A stretch of DNA of 64,000 bases from Paenibacillus faecalis (GCF_900289175.1 NZ_LT985747.1:3186624-3250623), one strand, 5' to 3'; positions 38,400-48,042 are shown, numbered from the stretch's first letter. The notes: generated by a model not told the origin, from the sequence alone. Numbers and translations are program-made.

Positions 38400-38906
38400 T
38401 TACAGCACCTTCAATAGCTCACGTACGAAAGCAGGTTCATCATCTGGTGTTCGAGAGGTGATAAAATTGCGATCTACGATAACTTCCTCATCCTTGAAGT
38501 TTGCACCTGCATTAACCATGTCATCCTTAAGGGGAGGATATGAAGTAATCGTACGTCCTTTCAACAGGTTGGCGCTGGCTAAAATTTGCGGGCCATGACA
38601 AATGGATGCAATCGGCTTGCCCACATGATCAGCCTCTGTTACAAACTTCAAAATATTCGAATCCAGACGCAAATTTTCCGGGGACGAACCGCCTGGAATG
38701 ACTACCGCATCATAATCATTTATATTTACATCAGCGATAGCTTTATCTGTAGTGTATGCAACTTTGCCCTGCTTACCCTTTAATTTTTGACCCTGTTCAA
38801 GACCGATAATGTCAGCCTGATGTCCCGCCTCTTTTACCGCTTCATAAGGAACCTTCATTTCAGAATCTTCAAATTGATCAGCTAGTAAAAATGCAACTTT
38901 ACTCAT
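38400..38906 (-). CDS. DJ-1/PfpI family protein (general stress protein 18-like)
   Basis: A 168-residue cytoplasmic protein of the type-1 glutamine-amidotransferase-like fold. The nucleophile elbow reads SICHGPQ (Cys near 104), with Glu in DQFEDSE at the N-terminus and the typical KPIASICHGP and TSRTPDDEPAF segments. Members (YfkM, YraA, PfpI) are described as proteases, chaperones or protein deglycases; the role here is not decided by sequence. AAAGGAG lies 10 bases before the ATG. It is probably its own unit. Confidence 0.9.
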   Translation of the reverse strand: MSKVAFLLADQFEDSEMKVPYEAVKEAGHQADIIGLEQGQKLKGKQGKVAYTTDKAIADVNINDYDAVVIPGGSSPENLRLDSNILKFVTEADHVGKPIASICHGPQILASANLLKGRTITSYPPLKDDMVNAGANFKDEEVIVDRNFITSRTPDDEPAFVRELLKVL

Positions 38907-39326
38907 ATAACATTTCTCCTTTCACTCATGTACTTGCTTTTTATTACCCTTCTGATTCATTTTTATAACAATCCCAAGCAAAGTTAATCATTCAAAAAGA
39001 CTGTAATAAAAAAAGCCGCTTTAATCAGCAGCTTTCCGTTATGATGCAAAATAAAAATTTCGTTTTCATGTTCTTCGTAGGAAAATACGAGAACAAGCTT
39101 TTTCATCCTTTTTCCACATGGGATCACTACTAAGTACAACAGAGCGACTTATACTATCTGCTTCTCGCGAACTGCCAGAGGTCGAGAGTGAAAAAACTCT
39201 CCAACTGAGGGATTTATGGGATTGACGCATCTGTAAAACTCCTTCTTGCTGTCTTTAAGCAAACCTCTCTTGTCATACAGCATGTCCAGATCTCCATAAC
39301 CTATGCGCATCCCAAGCAAATCCAAT
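38907..39326. other. 420-bp gap between PfpI and dtd genes without an assured gene
   Basis: It contains a minus-strand terminator (39008-39035) about 290 bases after the dtd stop. A minus-strand reading frame of 53 codons (39310-39149) starts 16 bases after dtd but has no clear ribosome binding site and no recognisable product. The dtd mRNA may carry a long 3' tail, or a small RNA may end here. Confidence 0.5.
39008..39035 (-). terminator. Terminator downstream of dtd
   Basis: On the minus strand AAAGCTGC pairs with GCGGCTTT (one G.T pair) around an 8-base loop, followed by a T-run. Confidence 0.75.
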
Positions 39327-39770
39327 TTAATTACGACTGTCGATTATTAAAGTGACCGGGCCCCAATTCGTTAAGGAAACGTCCATCATAGCCCCAAACA
39401 CACCGGTTTCCACCTGAAGACCCTTTGCCGCCAATTCACGATTGAAGGCTTCATACAGCATCTCGGCCTTGTCCGGTTTGGCCGCAGCCATAAAGTTCGG
39501 CCGTCTGCCTTTGCGGCTGTCTCCATATAGCGTAAACTGGGAAACCGATAAAATAGCTCCACCGACATCCTGCACGCTAAGATTCATTTTTTCATGTTCG
39601 TCCTCAAAAATTCTTAGTCCAGCCACCTTATCCGCCAAATATTTCACATCTTTCTCCTCGTCCTCATGAGTGACTCCAACGAGCACCATTAGCCCTTTTC
39701 CAATACGCCCTACTACCTCTTCATTTACAGTGACCTGCGCATTTTTGCATCTTTGAATAACGACTCTCAT
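39327..39770 (-). CDS. dtd: D-aminoacyl-tRNA deacylase
   Basis: Removes D-amino acids and glycine mischarged on tRNAs. It has 147 residues, starting [15 protein letters not shown], with the two catalytic-site motifs SQFTLYGD and the Gly-cisPro motif NWGPVT. The ATG at 39770 fits the family length; the frame is open further upstream to 39887 but that part is not conserved. It follows relA as in most Bacillales, although a terminator lies between them. Confidence 0.95.
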   Translation of the reverse strand: MRVVIQRCKNAQVTVNEEVVGRIGKGLMVLVGVTHEDEEKDVKYLADKVAGLRIFEDEHEKMNLSVQDVGGAILSVSQFTLYGDSRKGRRPNFMAAAKPDKAEMLYEAFNRELAAKGLQVETGVFGAMMDVSLTNWGPVTLIIDSRN

Positions 39771-39790
39771 TCCTATCCAGCCCCTCTTAA

Positions 39791-39842
39791 GAAAAAATCG
39801 CGGCCAGCTTCTTTGGAAGAAGCAAGACCGCGCACGTATAAC
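39791..39842 (-). terminator. Terminator between relA and dtd
   Basis: On the minus strand CGCGGTCTTGCTTCTT pairs with AGAAGCTGGCCGCG (short internal loop), followed by ATTTTTTCTT. Some read-through is expected, since dtd begins 20 bases later with no evident promoter. Confidence 0.8.
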
Positions 39843-39887
39843 AGTACGACAAATGCGGCCGTACGACGCTTCACCTTTATCAATCAT

Positions 39888-42065
39888 TCATTGCATAATA
39901 CGGTGAACGGTATAGACATCCTTCACACGTTTAATTCGCTCCACAACTGAAAGGAGATGATCCTTATTCCGAATCAAAATGGTCATATGGATCAACGCCA
40001 TCTTGTTTTTATCTGAGCGGCCGGTTACAGCCGAAATATTCGTCTTGCTCTCCGATACAGCCTGAAGTACTTCATTAAGCAAGCCGCTTCGATCGTGACC
40101 GGTTACCTCAATATCAACGCTGTAATTCGCTTCAACGGCCGATTCCCATTCCACCTCGATCACACGTGCAGCTTCTTCCTCATGATCCGTATTCGGCAGG
40201 TTCGCACAATCCGATCGATGGACAGAAACGCCGCGTCCACGTGTAACGTAACCGACAATATCATCTCCAGGAACCGGGTTGCAGCAGCGGGCAAAGCGAA
40301 CGAGCAGATTGTCAATCCCTTTAACCCGAACACCATTTGTCGGTCGACTTCGCTTCTCAGTCGGCGCCTTAATCTCTTTGATCTCCGACGTTAACTCCAG
40401 CAGATTAGCTTCCTCTTGCTCCTTTCGAAGCTTCTCGGTCAAACGTGTGCAAATCTGTGCAGCTGTAATTCCTCCAAAACCAATGGCCGACAACATATCT
40501 TCGATATCATTAAAAGCAAATTTCTTGGCTACCTCGATCAGTTTATCGTCAGTCATCCACTCCGAAACATCAACACCGAGACGCTTCAACTCCCGCTCAA
40601 GCAAATCCCGGCCCTTCTCTACGTTCTCTTCCCGCTTCTCTTTCTTAAACCATTGTTTGATTTTGCTCCTTGCATGAGACGATTGGGCGATTTTCAGCCA
40701 GTCCTGGCTTGGGCCATAAGAATGTTTCGAAGTTAAAATCTCAACGATGTCCCCGGTCTTCAGCTCATGATCCAGCGGTACGATCCGCCCATTCACCTTC
40801 GCACCAATCGTACGGTTGCCGACCTCCGTATGAATTCTATAAGCGAAATCAAGCGGTACAGAGCCAGCAGGCAGCTCGATAACCTCGCCTTTTGGAGTAA
40901 ACACAAATACCAGGTCTGAGAAAAAATCCATTTTAAGCGTTTCGACAAACTCCGAAGCATCCTTTGCTTCATGCTGCAACTCCAGAATCTCACGAAAGAA
41001 AGTCATTTTGTTATCAAAATCGCCCGCTCCGCTGGCGCCTTCCTTGTATGCCCAGTGTGCCGCAATACCATATTCTGCAGTGCGGTGCATTTCAACCGTC
41101 CGGATCTGCACCTCGGTGGGCTCCCCATTTGGACCGACAACGGTAGTATGCAAAGATTGATACATATTCGCCTTCGGCATCGCAATATAATCTTTAAATC
41201 GTCCTGGCATCGGCTTCCATAATGTGTGGATAATACCTAAAGTTGCATAACAATCCTTGATATTATCGACAATGATCCGAATCGCCAGAAGATCATAAAT
41301 CTCATTAAATTGCTTGTTCTTCACTTTCATCTTGTTATACACACTGTAAATATGTTTCGGTCTGCCGGACAGCTCAGCCTGAATCCCCATCTCGTCCAGC
41401 TTTTCCTTAATCCGCTCAATTACGTTTTCAATATATTGCTCCCGCTCTGCACGTTTTTTATGCATCAAATTGGCAATGCGGTAATATTGCTGCGGGTTTA
41501 AATAACGAAGGGCGATATCCTCCATCTCCCATTTGATCGCTGATATACCGAGACGATGGGCAATGGGACAGAAAATTTCAAGCGTTTCATGAGAAATACG
41601 TCGCTGGCTTTCCTCCGATTGGTACTTCAATGTTCTCATATTATGAAGGCGATCTGCCAATTTTATGACGATAACGCGAATATCCCGAGCCATCGCAATA
41701 AACATTTTACGATAGTTTTCGTTCTGTTGCTCTTCCTTGGAACCAAACTTAATGCGTTCCAGCTTCGTTAATCCATCTACCAGCATGGCGCATGTATCGC
41801 CGAACTTCTCGCGGATCTCTTCCAAAGAAACAGTTGTATCCTCAACAACATCGTGCAGCAGCGCAGCAATAATAGACAGCGTGTCCATCTGCATGTTAAC
41901 TACGATCTCGGCAACTGCAAGCGGATGAAGAATATAAGGTTCCCCCGATTTCCGCACCTGTCCCTGATGGGCTTGCTCCGCAAACCGATAAGCTTCCTGA
42001 ATACGGAGAAGATCGGGTTCTTTAATATAGGCGCCAGCCTTTTCGAGTAATCGCTCTATGCCCAT
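39888..42065 (-). CDS. relA: Bifunctional (p)ppGpp synthetase/hydrolase Rel
   Basis: Makes and degrades the stringent alarmone (p)ppGpp. It has 725 residues: HD hydrolase domain with LLHDVVEDT near residue 70, synthetase domain (YDLLAIRIIV, MPKANMYQSLHTTV, EVQIRT), TGS domain (VFVFTPKGEVIELPAGSVPLDFAY), zinc-finger-type region (RCCNPVPGDDIVGY) and a C-terminal ACT domain. Both active sites look intact, as expected for the single long Rel of Firmicutes. AAAAGGA lies before the ATG at 42065; a start at 42119 is less likely. Confidence 0.97.
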   Translation of the reverse strand: MGIERLLEKAGAYIKEPDLLRIQEAYRFAEQAHQGQVRKSGEPYILHPLAVAEIVVNMQMDTLSIIAALLHDVVEDTTVSLEEIREKFGDTCAMLVDGLTKLERIKFGSKEEQQNENYRKMFIAMARDIRVIVIKLADRLHNMRTLKYQSEESQRRISHETLEIFCPIAHRLGISAIKWEMEDIALRYLNPQQYYRIANLMHKKRAEREQYIENVIERIKEKLDEMGIQAELSGRPKHIYSVYNKMKVKNKQFNEIYDLLAIRIIVDNIKDCYATLGIIHTLWKPMPGRFKDYIAMPKANMYQSLHTTVVGPNGEPTEVQIRTVEMHRTAEYGIAAHWAYKEGASGAGDFDNKMTFFREILELQHEAKDASEFVETLKMDFFSDLVFVFTPKGEVIELPAGSVPLDFAYRIHTEVGNRTIGAKVNGRIVPLDHELKTGDIVEILTSKHSYGPSQDWLKIAQSSHARSKIKQWFKKEKREENVEKGRDLLERELKRLGVDVSEWMTDDKLIEVAKKFAFNDIEDMLSAIGFGGITAAQICTRLTEKLRKEQEEANLLELTSEIKEIKAPTEKRSRPTNGVRVKGIDNLLVRFARCCNPVPGDDIVGYVTRGRGVSVHRSDCANLPNTDHEEEAARVIEVEWESAVEANYSVDIEVTGHDRSGLLNEVLQAVSESKTNISAVTGRSDKNKMALIHMTILIRNKDHLLSVVERIKRVKDVYTVHRIMQ

Positions 42066-42098
42066 TCTAAGTCCTTTTCTTCCCTTTCTATATAAAAT

Positions 42099-42138
42099 AG
42101 AACCCGCCCTTTTGTTCAAACGTGCAGGTTCTTTTTTG
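42099..42138. terminator. Hairpin upstream of relA with a T-run on the antisense strand
   Basis: AGAACCCGC pairs with GCAGGTTCT (one wobble). On the plus strand it is followed by TTTTTTGTTT; on the minus strand, the sense of relA, by ATTTTAT. It could cap antisense transcription or act in the relA leader. The remaining 280 bp to uraA hold a possible TTGAAA/TATAAC promoter but no riboswitch that I recognise. Confidence 0.5.
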
Positions 42139-42424
42139 TTTGTATTTATTCTTATTATTATGACGCTTACATCGTTTTACGTCAACACTCTACTTTCGTT
42201 TTAACGCGCATAACATCAAGGTTTAAGGATGAATTGAACAAGCCGTTTCCATCGTACTAAACGACATGGACAAACATGAAGTATTTACTCACTCTTAACT
42301 TCAGCAAGAAAAATGTAGTTGAAAAAAAAGTCGATTGTATATAACCTATTAAAGATCTCATGCATGAAAGACCGGTTCTTTCTTTGATTTCAATTTTTAA
42401 ATTGCCCTTGAGGAGTGAATGTAT

Positions 42425-43744
42425 TTGCAACGCGAAATTCAAGTAGACGAAAAACTTCCATTTGGTCCAGGCTTTTTACTAAGCTTGCAGCATCTGTTTG
42501 CCATGTTCGGCAGCACGGTGCTTGTCCCTAATATGTTTGGTGTAGATCCGGGGATGATCCTGCTGATGAACGGAATCGGTACTTTGCTGTATATTTTGTT
42601 ATGTAAAGGAAAAATCCCGGCTTATCTGGGGTCGAGCTTCGCATTCCTCGCACCGGTTGCAGTTGTGCTAAAAGATAACCCAGGTGAGAATTATGGGAAA
42701 GCACTCGGCGCTTTTATTATAACCGGTATTATCTTTTGTCTTGTTGCCCTCATTATTAAATTTGCCGGAACCCGCTGGATTGACGTCGTATTTCCGCCAG
42801 CTGTCATGGGCGCCATTATTGCTATGATCGGACTTGAACTCGTTCCCGTCGCAGCGGATATGGCGGGATTTCTTCCTCCAAGCGATCCGGTCAAAGCCGC
42901 TAACTGGTCTATGGACCCCACAACCATTACCATTTCCATGGTGACATTAGGTGTTACAGTGTTTGGCTCCATCCTGTTCCGTGGTTTCCCAAAAATTATA
43001 CATATTCTGATCGGTATCACTGTCGGCTATGCCCTCTCCTACGCCCTCGGTGTTGTAGAGACTGACAAAATAGCTCAAGCCAGCCTGTTTTCCCCACCTA
43101 CAATCACGACTCCTGAATGGGACTGGGCCGCAATCCTTACGATTATTCCGGTTTCCATCGTCGTCATTGTTGAACATATTGGTCATCTGCTTGTAACGAG
43201 CAACATTGTCGGGAAAGATTTATCTAAAGATCCGGGACTTCACCGCTCGCTTCTCGGTAACGGTGTTTCTACCATTTTATCCGGATTTTTCGGTTCCACA
43301 CCGAATACAACGTATGGTGAAAACATCGGCGTTATGGCGCTGACAAAAGTTTACTCCGTGCGTGTGATTGGCGGAGCTGCTGTGATCGCTATCCTCCTGT
43401 CTTTCTCCGGGACATTCTCAGCCGTTATCGCTAATATACCTAGACCGGTTATGGGTGGCGTGTCACTGCTTCTCTTCGGTGTGATCGCAGCTTCTGGTCT
43501 GCGCATCTTTGTGGAACAGCGTGTTGACTTCTCGAAAGCCAGCAATATGATTCTGGCCACGCTTGTACTCGTTGTCGGGATCAGCGGTGTAACATTAAAG
43601 TTTGGCAATGTAGAACTTAAGGGAATGGCCCTTGCTACTCTTGTCGGCATCGTTCTCGCTGTATTGTTTAAATTTTTTGAGATTACAGGGCTCTCTAATG
43701 AAAAAGCTGAAGAACAGCCCCTAGCGGAAAAAACTCAAGATTAA
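42425..43744 (+). CDS. uraA: Uracil permease (NCS2 family, UraA-like)
   Basis: An H+-coupled uracil importer with 14 membrane segments. It has 439 residues and is very close to the UraA pattern: LQHLFAMFGSTVLVPNMFG, CKGKIPAYLGSSFAFL, EHIGHLLVTSNIVGKDL (substrate Glu) and GFFGSTPNTTYGENIGVMA. GAGGAG lies 9 bases before the TTG at 42425 but only 3 before the ATG at 42419, so I prefer the TTG. It stands alone, away from the pyr operon. Confidence 0.92.
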   Translation: MQREIQVDEKLPFGPGFLLSLQHLFAMFGSTVLVPNMFGVDPGMILLMNGIGTLLYILLCKGKIPAYLGSSFAFLAPVAVVLKDNPGENYGKALGAFIITGIIFCLVALIIKFAGTRWIDVVFPPAVMGAIIAMIGLELVPVAADMAGFLPPSDPVKAANWSMDPTTITISMVTLGVTVFGSILFRGFPKIIHILIGITVGYALSYALGVVETDKIAQASLFSPPTITTPEWDWAAILTIIPVSIVVIVEHIGHLLVTSNIVGKDLSKDPGLHRSLLGNGVSTILSGFFGSTPNTTYGENIGVMALTKVYSVRVIGGAAVIAILLSFSGTFSAVIANIPRPVMGGVSLLLFGVIAASGLRIFVEQRVDFSKASNMILATLVLVVGISGVTLKFGNVELKGMALATLVGIVLAVLFKFFEITGLSNEKAEEQPLAEKTQD

Positions 43745-43787
43745 TCTGATAAAATTTCTAAATCATGTATTCCTCATTTTAATCCAA

Positions 43788-43835
43788 AAGACCCGCAATA
43801 GAGGCACTTTGTAAAGTGTCTTTTTGCGGGTTTTA
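43788..43835 (+). terminator. Terminator of uraA
   Basis: ACCCGCAA and TTGCGGGT enclose an inner stem GGCACTTT/AAAGTGTC, followed by TTT on the plus strand. On the minus strand CTTTTGG follows, so it may also stop apt transcripts. Confidence 0.82.
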
Positions 43836-43893
43836 TGTTTAACCTGTTCTTTGTTATTATTTCCCGGGAAAACAAAAAATCATGCGATCATGC

Positions 43894-44409
43894 TTACTCG
43901 TAACTCATCAGTGTAAACACGTCGATATCCTGCAATTTATCTCGGCCTTTAAGCTCTGTCAATTCAATCATGAACGCAGCCCCTACGACATTTCCGCCTA
44001 GCTGACGCACCAGATTGACAGAAGTCGCAATCGTGCCCCCCGTAGCGAGCAGGTCATCAGCAATCAAAACATTTTGTCCTTTCTCAATCGCATCGACATG
44101 CATCGCCAGTTTATCTTTTCCGTATTCGAGAGCATACCCTGCCTCAATCGTTTCACCAGGCAGCTTCCCGCTCTTGCGAATCGGAGTAAAACCAACACCC
44201 AGCGCATAAGCAAGCGGCGCTCCCACGACAAATCCTCTCGCCTCGGGACCAGCAATGACATCAATCTTGAGGTGCTCCACCATCTTCTTCAGTTCATTGA
44301 TTGAATTTTTGTAAGCTTCACCGTTCTTAAGCAGCGTTGTAATGTCCTTAAAGCTGATCCCCGGCTGCGGAAAGTCTGGAATAACACGAATATAATCTTT
44401 AAAATCCAA
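43894..44409 (-). CDS. apt: Adenine phosphoribosyltransferase
   Basis: Salvages adenine to AMP with PRPP. It has 171 residues: FPQPGISFKDITTLL at the start, GPEARGFVVGAPLAYALGVG and the PRPP loop NVLIADDLLATGGT. The start is TTG with GGAGGAG 6 bases upstream. It follows recJ by 32 bp, the usual order recJ-apt-relA, although here uraA on the plus strand separates apt from relA. Confidence 0.96.
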   Translation of the reverse strand: MDFKDYIRVIPDFPQPGISFKDITTLLKNGEAYKNSINELKKMVEHLKIDVIAGPEARGFVVGAPLAYALGVGFTPIRKSGKLPGETIEAGYALEYGKDKLAMHVDAIEKGQNVLIADDLLATGGTIATSVNLVRQLGGNVVGAAFMIELTELKGRDKLQDIDVFTLMSYE

Positions 44410-44441
44410 ATAAATCTCCTCCTAAGTCAGATGACTGTCAT

Positions 44442-46844
44442 TTACGATGCGCCTTTTGAGCGGGCCATCATCCAATCGGTTAATTGTGAGGTGCTTGCAT
44501 GAAGCAAATGCTGCTCCATCTCTGCGAGTTCATTCAGCTCCCTGAAATGTCTCGAAGAATCCAGTGATTTCTTAGCCGGCTTTGTTACGAATGTAACCAT
44601 CCCTTGAGATCGCTTAATGAATGCCAATTCCTCAAATACATCAAGAACTTTTAAAAGCATTCGCGGCGTAAGTGATGTATGTCTGTTCATCTTTTGGACC
44701 ACTTCATGTTCGGACATCGGCTTCGATCCCAGACTAGCAAGCATGACGTACAGCTTTTTAAACTGCTCCCGTGTTGGTATTTCCAACTGCTCACGCTCAT
44801 GACGAACCGGGTGCAGCAAAAATATATTAGGCACAGAGAGAAACGATGACAGCAAGTGATCGAGCTGTCCCGGCGACTCCGGTACATCCAGCACAAACAA
44901 CACAGAAATTGACTCAAAGCCGCCTTCTTCCGCTACCGGATTGTTCGGCAAAATACCAGCATTCCTATCATATACCCAAAGGGACATATCATACAAATGA
45001 CTTTTTATAGTATCCTGTAAATCTTCAGAAAACACGACTGCTGAGCGGGTTAAGGAGCAGTGTAAATGCGGTTCCAGCGATGCTCTCAACCGCTTCAGTT
45101 CCATTAAAGGTTCTTTAATCCCCCGGAAATCAAATATCTGCTGATAGGGTACACGAATGTCCTGAACCATAAGCTGCGGCTTCCGACTGCCATTCCATTC
45201 ATTTACTGACAGCTCTCCAAGTACGTCTACCTTCGTCCCTTCCGGGAGTACATCTGCCAGATGGCCCAAACCAAACGCGACTGCATCCAACTGTTTACCT
45301 TTCTGCTGAAAACGCAGCTTTAAATGCTTGTTATCCTTACCTATCTTTCGGGCTTCCATCACTTCCAAACCATAAAAAATCATTCTTGGAACATGATTGG
45401 ACATTCCAAAAGGTCCAAGCATCGCAAGCTCATCGATCACCTGAAGCGGAACATCGGCAATTCTGCACTCCAGATCAGCATGATAAACCGGGGTAAAATG
45501 TTCTTCTTTCAATACAGAGTTTGCAAATGAACATAAGCTTTCTTCAAATTCGGCCAGACGATCCATATGCAAACTCATGCCTGCAGCAGCCGGGTGTCCT
45601 CCAAAATGATGCATAATCTCCTTACAGGAGCTAAGCGCTTCATAAATATCAACCCCCGGAATGGAACGGGCTGATCCCTTGCATTCCCCCGTCTCAGGAT
45701 CGATCCCAAGAATAACAATGGGTCTGTAAAAACGCTCGAGTATTTTCGAGGCTACAATCCCTACAACACCGACATTCCAGCCTTCCCCTGCCAGAACGAT
45801 AACAGGCGGCAGCTGTTCGTACCCCCAACGCTTCAAAATCATATCCATCGATTCCTGTACAATCTCTTCCACAACCTGTTGGCGATGCTTATTCAGGCCA
45901 TCCAGTTCCCAAGCCAGCCGCTCCGCTTCTTCCTGCTTGTCTGTTGTCAGCAGAGTAACAGCTCTTCCAGCATGATCAAGCCGGCCGCTTGCATTAATTC
46001 TTGGAGCCATGGAGAATGCCACATTAACAGCCGTCACCTGCTCCACATTGATCCCGCTAACCTCAAGAAGCGCCCTTACACCAGCAGTTCGAGTGTGCCT
46101 CATCGACATCAGTCCGTTTTTGACCAAAATACGGTTCTCGTCTTCAAGCGGCATAAGATCCGCAATCGTGCCGATCGCTACGATTTCCAGCCACTCCTGG
46201 GGAGGCGTACCTACAAGAGCCTGTGCCAGCTTGTAAGCAACCCCGACACCAGCTAACCCCTTAAATGGGTAAGGGCAAGCCGGTATTTTCGGATTGATGA
46301 GTGCGTAGGCTTCCGGAAGCTGCTCAGGCGGCTCATGGTGATCCGTTACAATAACATCCATCCCCAGCTCATTGGCATACGCTATTTGTTCAACCGCACT
46401 TATTCCCGTGTCAACAGTGATGACAAGACTAACACCTTGTTGGTGTGCCCAATCCAGTGCATGATTGTGAAGTCCGTATCCTTCGTTGGAACGATGAGGT
46501 ATGTATATATCATATGAGGCGCCCAAATATCTCATTAAGTAAATCATCAATGAGGTGCTGGATACACCATCCGCATCATAATCCCCGTATATTAAAATAT
46601 GTTCTTTTTCATCGAGTGCCTTGCGGATTCGATTCACCGCTTCACGCATCCCCAGCATCATAAACGGATCATGGGTATGATCAAGTGTTCCATATAAAAA
46701 CAGTTCTCCATCGACTGAGGATGTAATTCCTCTGGCAGCCATTAAAGACGCCACGATTGGGGAAACAGACAGTTCTTTTTCAAGCTGCTTCGATATCTCT
46801 TTGTCAACTGAAAGCGTTCGCCATTCATATTTGGAATACAGCAC
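44442..46844 (-). CDS. recJ: Single-stranded-DNA-specific exonuclease RecJ
   Basis: A 5'-3' exonuclease of recombination and mismatch repair. It has 800 residues: DHH-family motifs YGDYDADGVSS, VTVDTGISA and VTDHHEPPEQLPEA, DHHA1 motif GGHPAAAGMS near residue 415, an OB-fold, and the longer C-terminal region seen in Bacillales. The GTG start has AAAGGTG 7 bases upstream. It lies between the CDF gene and apt on the same strand. Confidence 0.96.
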   Translation of the reverse strand: MLYSKYEWRTLSVDKEISKQLEKELSVSPIVASLMAARGITSSVDGELFLYGTLDHTHDPFMMLGMREAVNRIRKALDEKEHILIYGDYDADGVSSTSLMIYLMRYLGASYDIYIPHRSNEGYGLHNHALDWAHQQGVSLVITVDTGISAVEQIAYANELGMDVIVTDHHEPPEQLPEAYALINPKIPACPYPFKGLAGVGVAYKLAQALVGTPPQEWLEIVAIGTIADLMPLEDENRILVKNGLMSMRHTRTAGVRALLEVSGINVEQVTAVNVAFSMAPRINASGRLDHAGRAVTLLTTDKQEEAERLAWELDGLNKHRQQVVEEIVQESMDMILKRWGYEQLPPVIVLAGEGWNVGVVGIVASKILERFYRPIVILGIDPETGECKGSARSIPGVDIYEALSSCKEIMHHFGGHPAAAGMSLHMDRLAEFEESLCSFANSVLKEEHFTPVYHADLECRIADVPLQVIDELAMLGPFGMSNHVPRMIFYGLEVMEARKIGKDNKHLKLRFQQKGKQLDAVAFGLGHLADVLPEGTKVDVLGELSVNEWNGSRKPQLMVQDIRVPYQQIFDFRGIKEPLMELKRLRASLEPHLHCSLTRSAVVFSEDLQDTIKSHLYDMSLWVYDRNAGILPNNPVAEEGGFESISVLFVLDVPESPGQLDHLLSSFLSVPNIFLLHPVRHEREQLEIPTREQFKKLYVMLASLGSKPMSEHEVVQKMNRHTSLTPRMLLKVLDVFEELAFIKRSQGMVTFVTKPAKKSLDSSRHFRELNELAEMEQHLLHASTSQLTDWMMARSKGAS

Positions 46845-46898
46845 AATCGTTCACCTTTCTTTCTTGCTTAACACCATTTTGCCCGGTTGGAATAACGA

Positions 46899-47861
46899 TC
46901 ACTGTGGTAATGTTGGCGGATCGTTATCCATCAAATCAAAATTGGATTTGTACGGATATCCAGGCTCGTAAGGCACTACGCTCACGTTTGCGTCGGAGAC
47001 ATGTATAAAACGGTGCAGCAACAGCTTTCGAATCCTGTCGGCAATCTCATGAGCTTCAAAGACGGTGATCCGCGGATTTACGCTGACCTTTACATCCAGA
47101 CTAACCCGGCGCAGTTGTCTATGCTCCTGTATTTTTAGTTCCTCAATCGTAATGACACCATGCACCCGCTGAATCGTATCGAGGTAATCAGCACTTTTCT
47201 CATAACGGGATTCCTCTGGCAATGAACCGTAGACCGAACGCACAATCAGGATATAACCTTTTCGAAGCACTAAGCCTGAAATAATAAGTGCAGCTACTGA
47301 ATCCATGTATATTAGAGCCTGTATGCCAAAATACGCTCCTGCCATCGCAAGAAATGCGCCGATCAATACCGTAAAGGAAGAATATAAACCGAATCGATGA
47401 TTTTCAGAATGAATTTGTAAACGCCGATCATCATTTTTTTTGAACAGACGATATTGGTATTGAAAAACAGCTTCATTCACACCGAGTGATATTAATACAG
47501 CTATGAGTGCCAGCCTGCCTGGAGCCTCCGGCGCTCCCGAGGAAATATCCATCAAGGCAGAGACAGCGATTTGAATTCCACCCATGAACAGGAGGACCGA
47601 AAATAAAATGGACACCAAGGGTGAAGCCTGCTGTTCGGAAGCTTTCGTCCCGCTGCCTTTAAAAAGCCTCTGTCCACCAAACCAGGGTAAACGTTCCGCG
47701 AGCAGTGCAACGGCATTAGTGGCTGAATGCAACGCATCTCCCATCAGGGATCGGCTTCCGGAGAGATAACCGGCAATGCCTTTACCAATAGCCACAGTAA
47801 AATCACTAATGATTCCGACCCAAACAGCTGTAGCTGTTTGCGACAATCGTTCGTTATTCAC
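46899..47861 (-). CDS. Cation diffusion facilitator family protein with an altered metal site
   Basis: A 320-residue membrane protein of the CDF family: about six membrane segments and a C-terminal cytoplasmic domain (IEELKIQEHRQLRRVSLDVKV, FEAHEIADRIRKLL). In usual members, TM2 and TM5 each give HxxxD to bind Zn or Mn. Here TM2 has H45xxxN49 (DALHSATN) and TM5 has N154xxxG158 (ENHRFGLYSS). The fold is kept but three of four ligands are changed, so transport of zinc by the standard site is doubtful. The GTG start has AGGGGG 7 bases upstream. Confidence 0.85.
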   Translation of the reverse strand: MNNERLSQTATAVWVGIISDFTVAIGKGIAGYLSGSRSLMGDALHSATNAVALLAERLPWFGGQRLFKGSGTKASEQQASPLVSILFSVLLFMGGIQIAVSALMDISSGAPEAPGRLALIAVLISLGVNEAVFQYQYRLFKKNDDRRLQIHSENHRFGLYSSFTVLIGAFLAMAGAYFGIQALIYMDSVAALIISGLVLRKGYILIVRSVYGSLPEESRYEKSADYLDTIQRVHGVITIEELKIQEHRQLRRVSLDVKVSVNPRITVFEAHEIADRIRKLLLHRFIHVSDANVSVVPYEPGYPYKSNFDLMDNDPPTLPQ

Positions 47862-47911
47862 ATGAGGCCCCCCTCAACATTGTATATCAGCACATATATC
47901 GATAATCAAGA

Positions 47912-47954
47912 AGAAACGCCTTCGTCATCCATATTAAGAGGCGGCGGCGTTTCT
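47912..47954 (-). terminator. Weak hairpin terminator between secF and the CDF gene
   Basis: AGAAACGCC and GGCGTTTCT form a 9-bp stem with a long loop; on the minus strand TCTTGATT follows, a poor T-run. Confidence 0.45.
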
Positions 47955-48005
47955 CGAATATAAGCCAAGTATACATTATGTAGTTTATACTTACTTCTTA
48001 TTTTT

Positions 48006-48042
48006 AGAAAGCCGCGTCGCCTTGTGACACGGCTTTCTTTTT
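48006..48042 (+). terminator. Terminator-like hairpin pointing into the end of secF
   Basis: AGAAAGCCGCGTC pairs with GACACGGCTTTCT (one wobble) around a 7-base loop and is followed by TTTT only on the plus strand; the minus strand continues AAAAATAAG. Both neighbouring genes are on the minus strand, so it would stop antisense transcripts entering secDF. Confidence 0.6.

Noticed and set aside
39149..39310. 53-codon minus-strand frame after dtd
   Set aside because: No ribosome binding site and no recognisable product; kept only as part of the unexplained gap.
42139..42424. Purine riboswitch or PyrR attenuator before uraA
   Set aside because: No conserved purine-aptamer or PyrR-binding pattern and no terminator directly before the gene.
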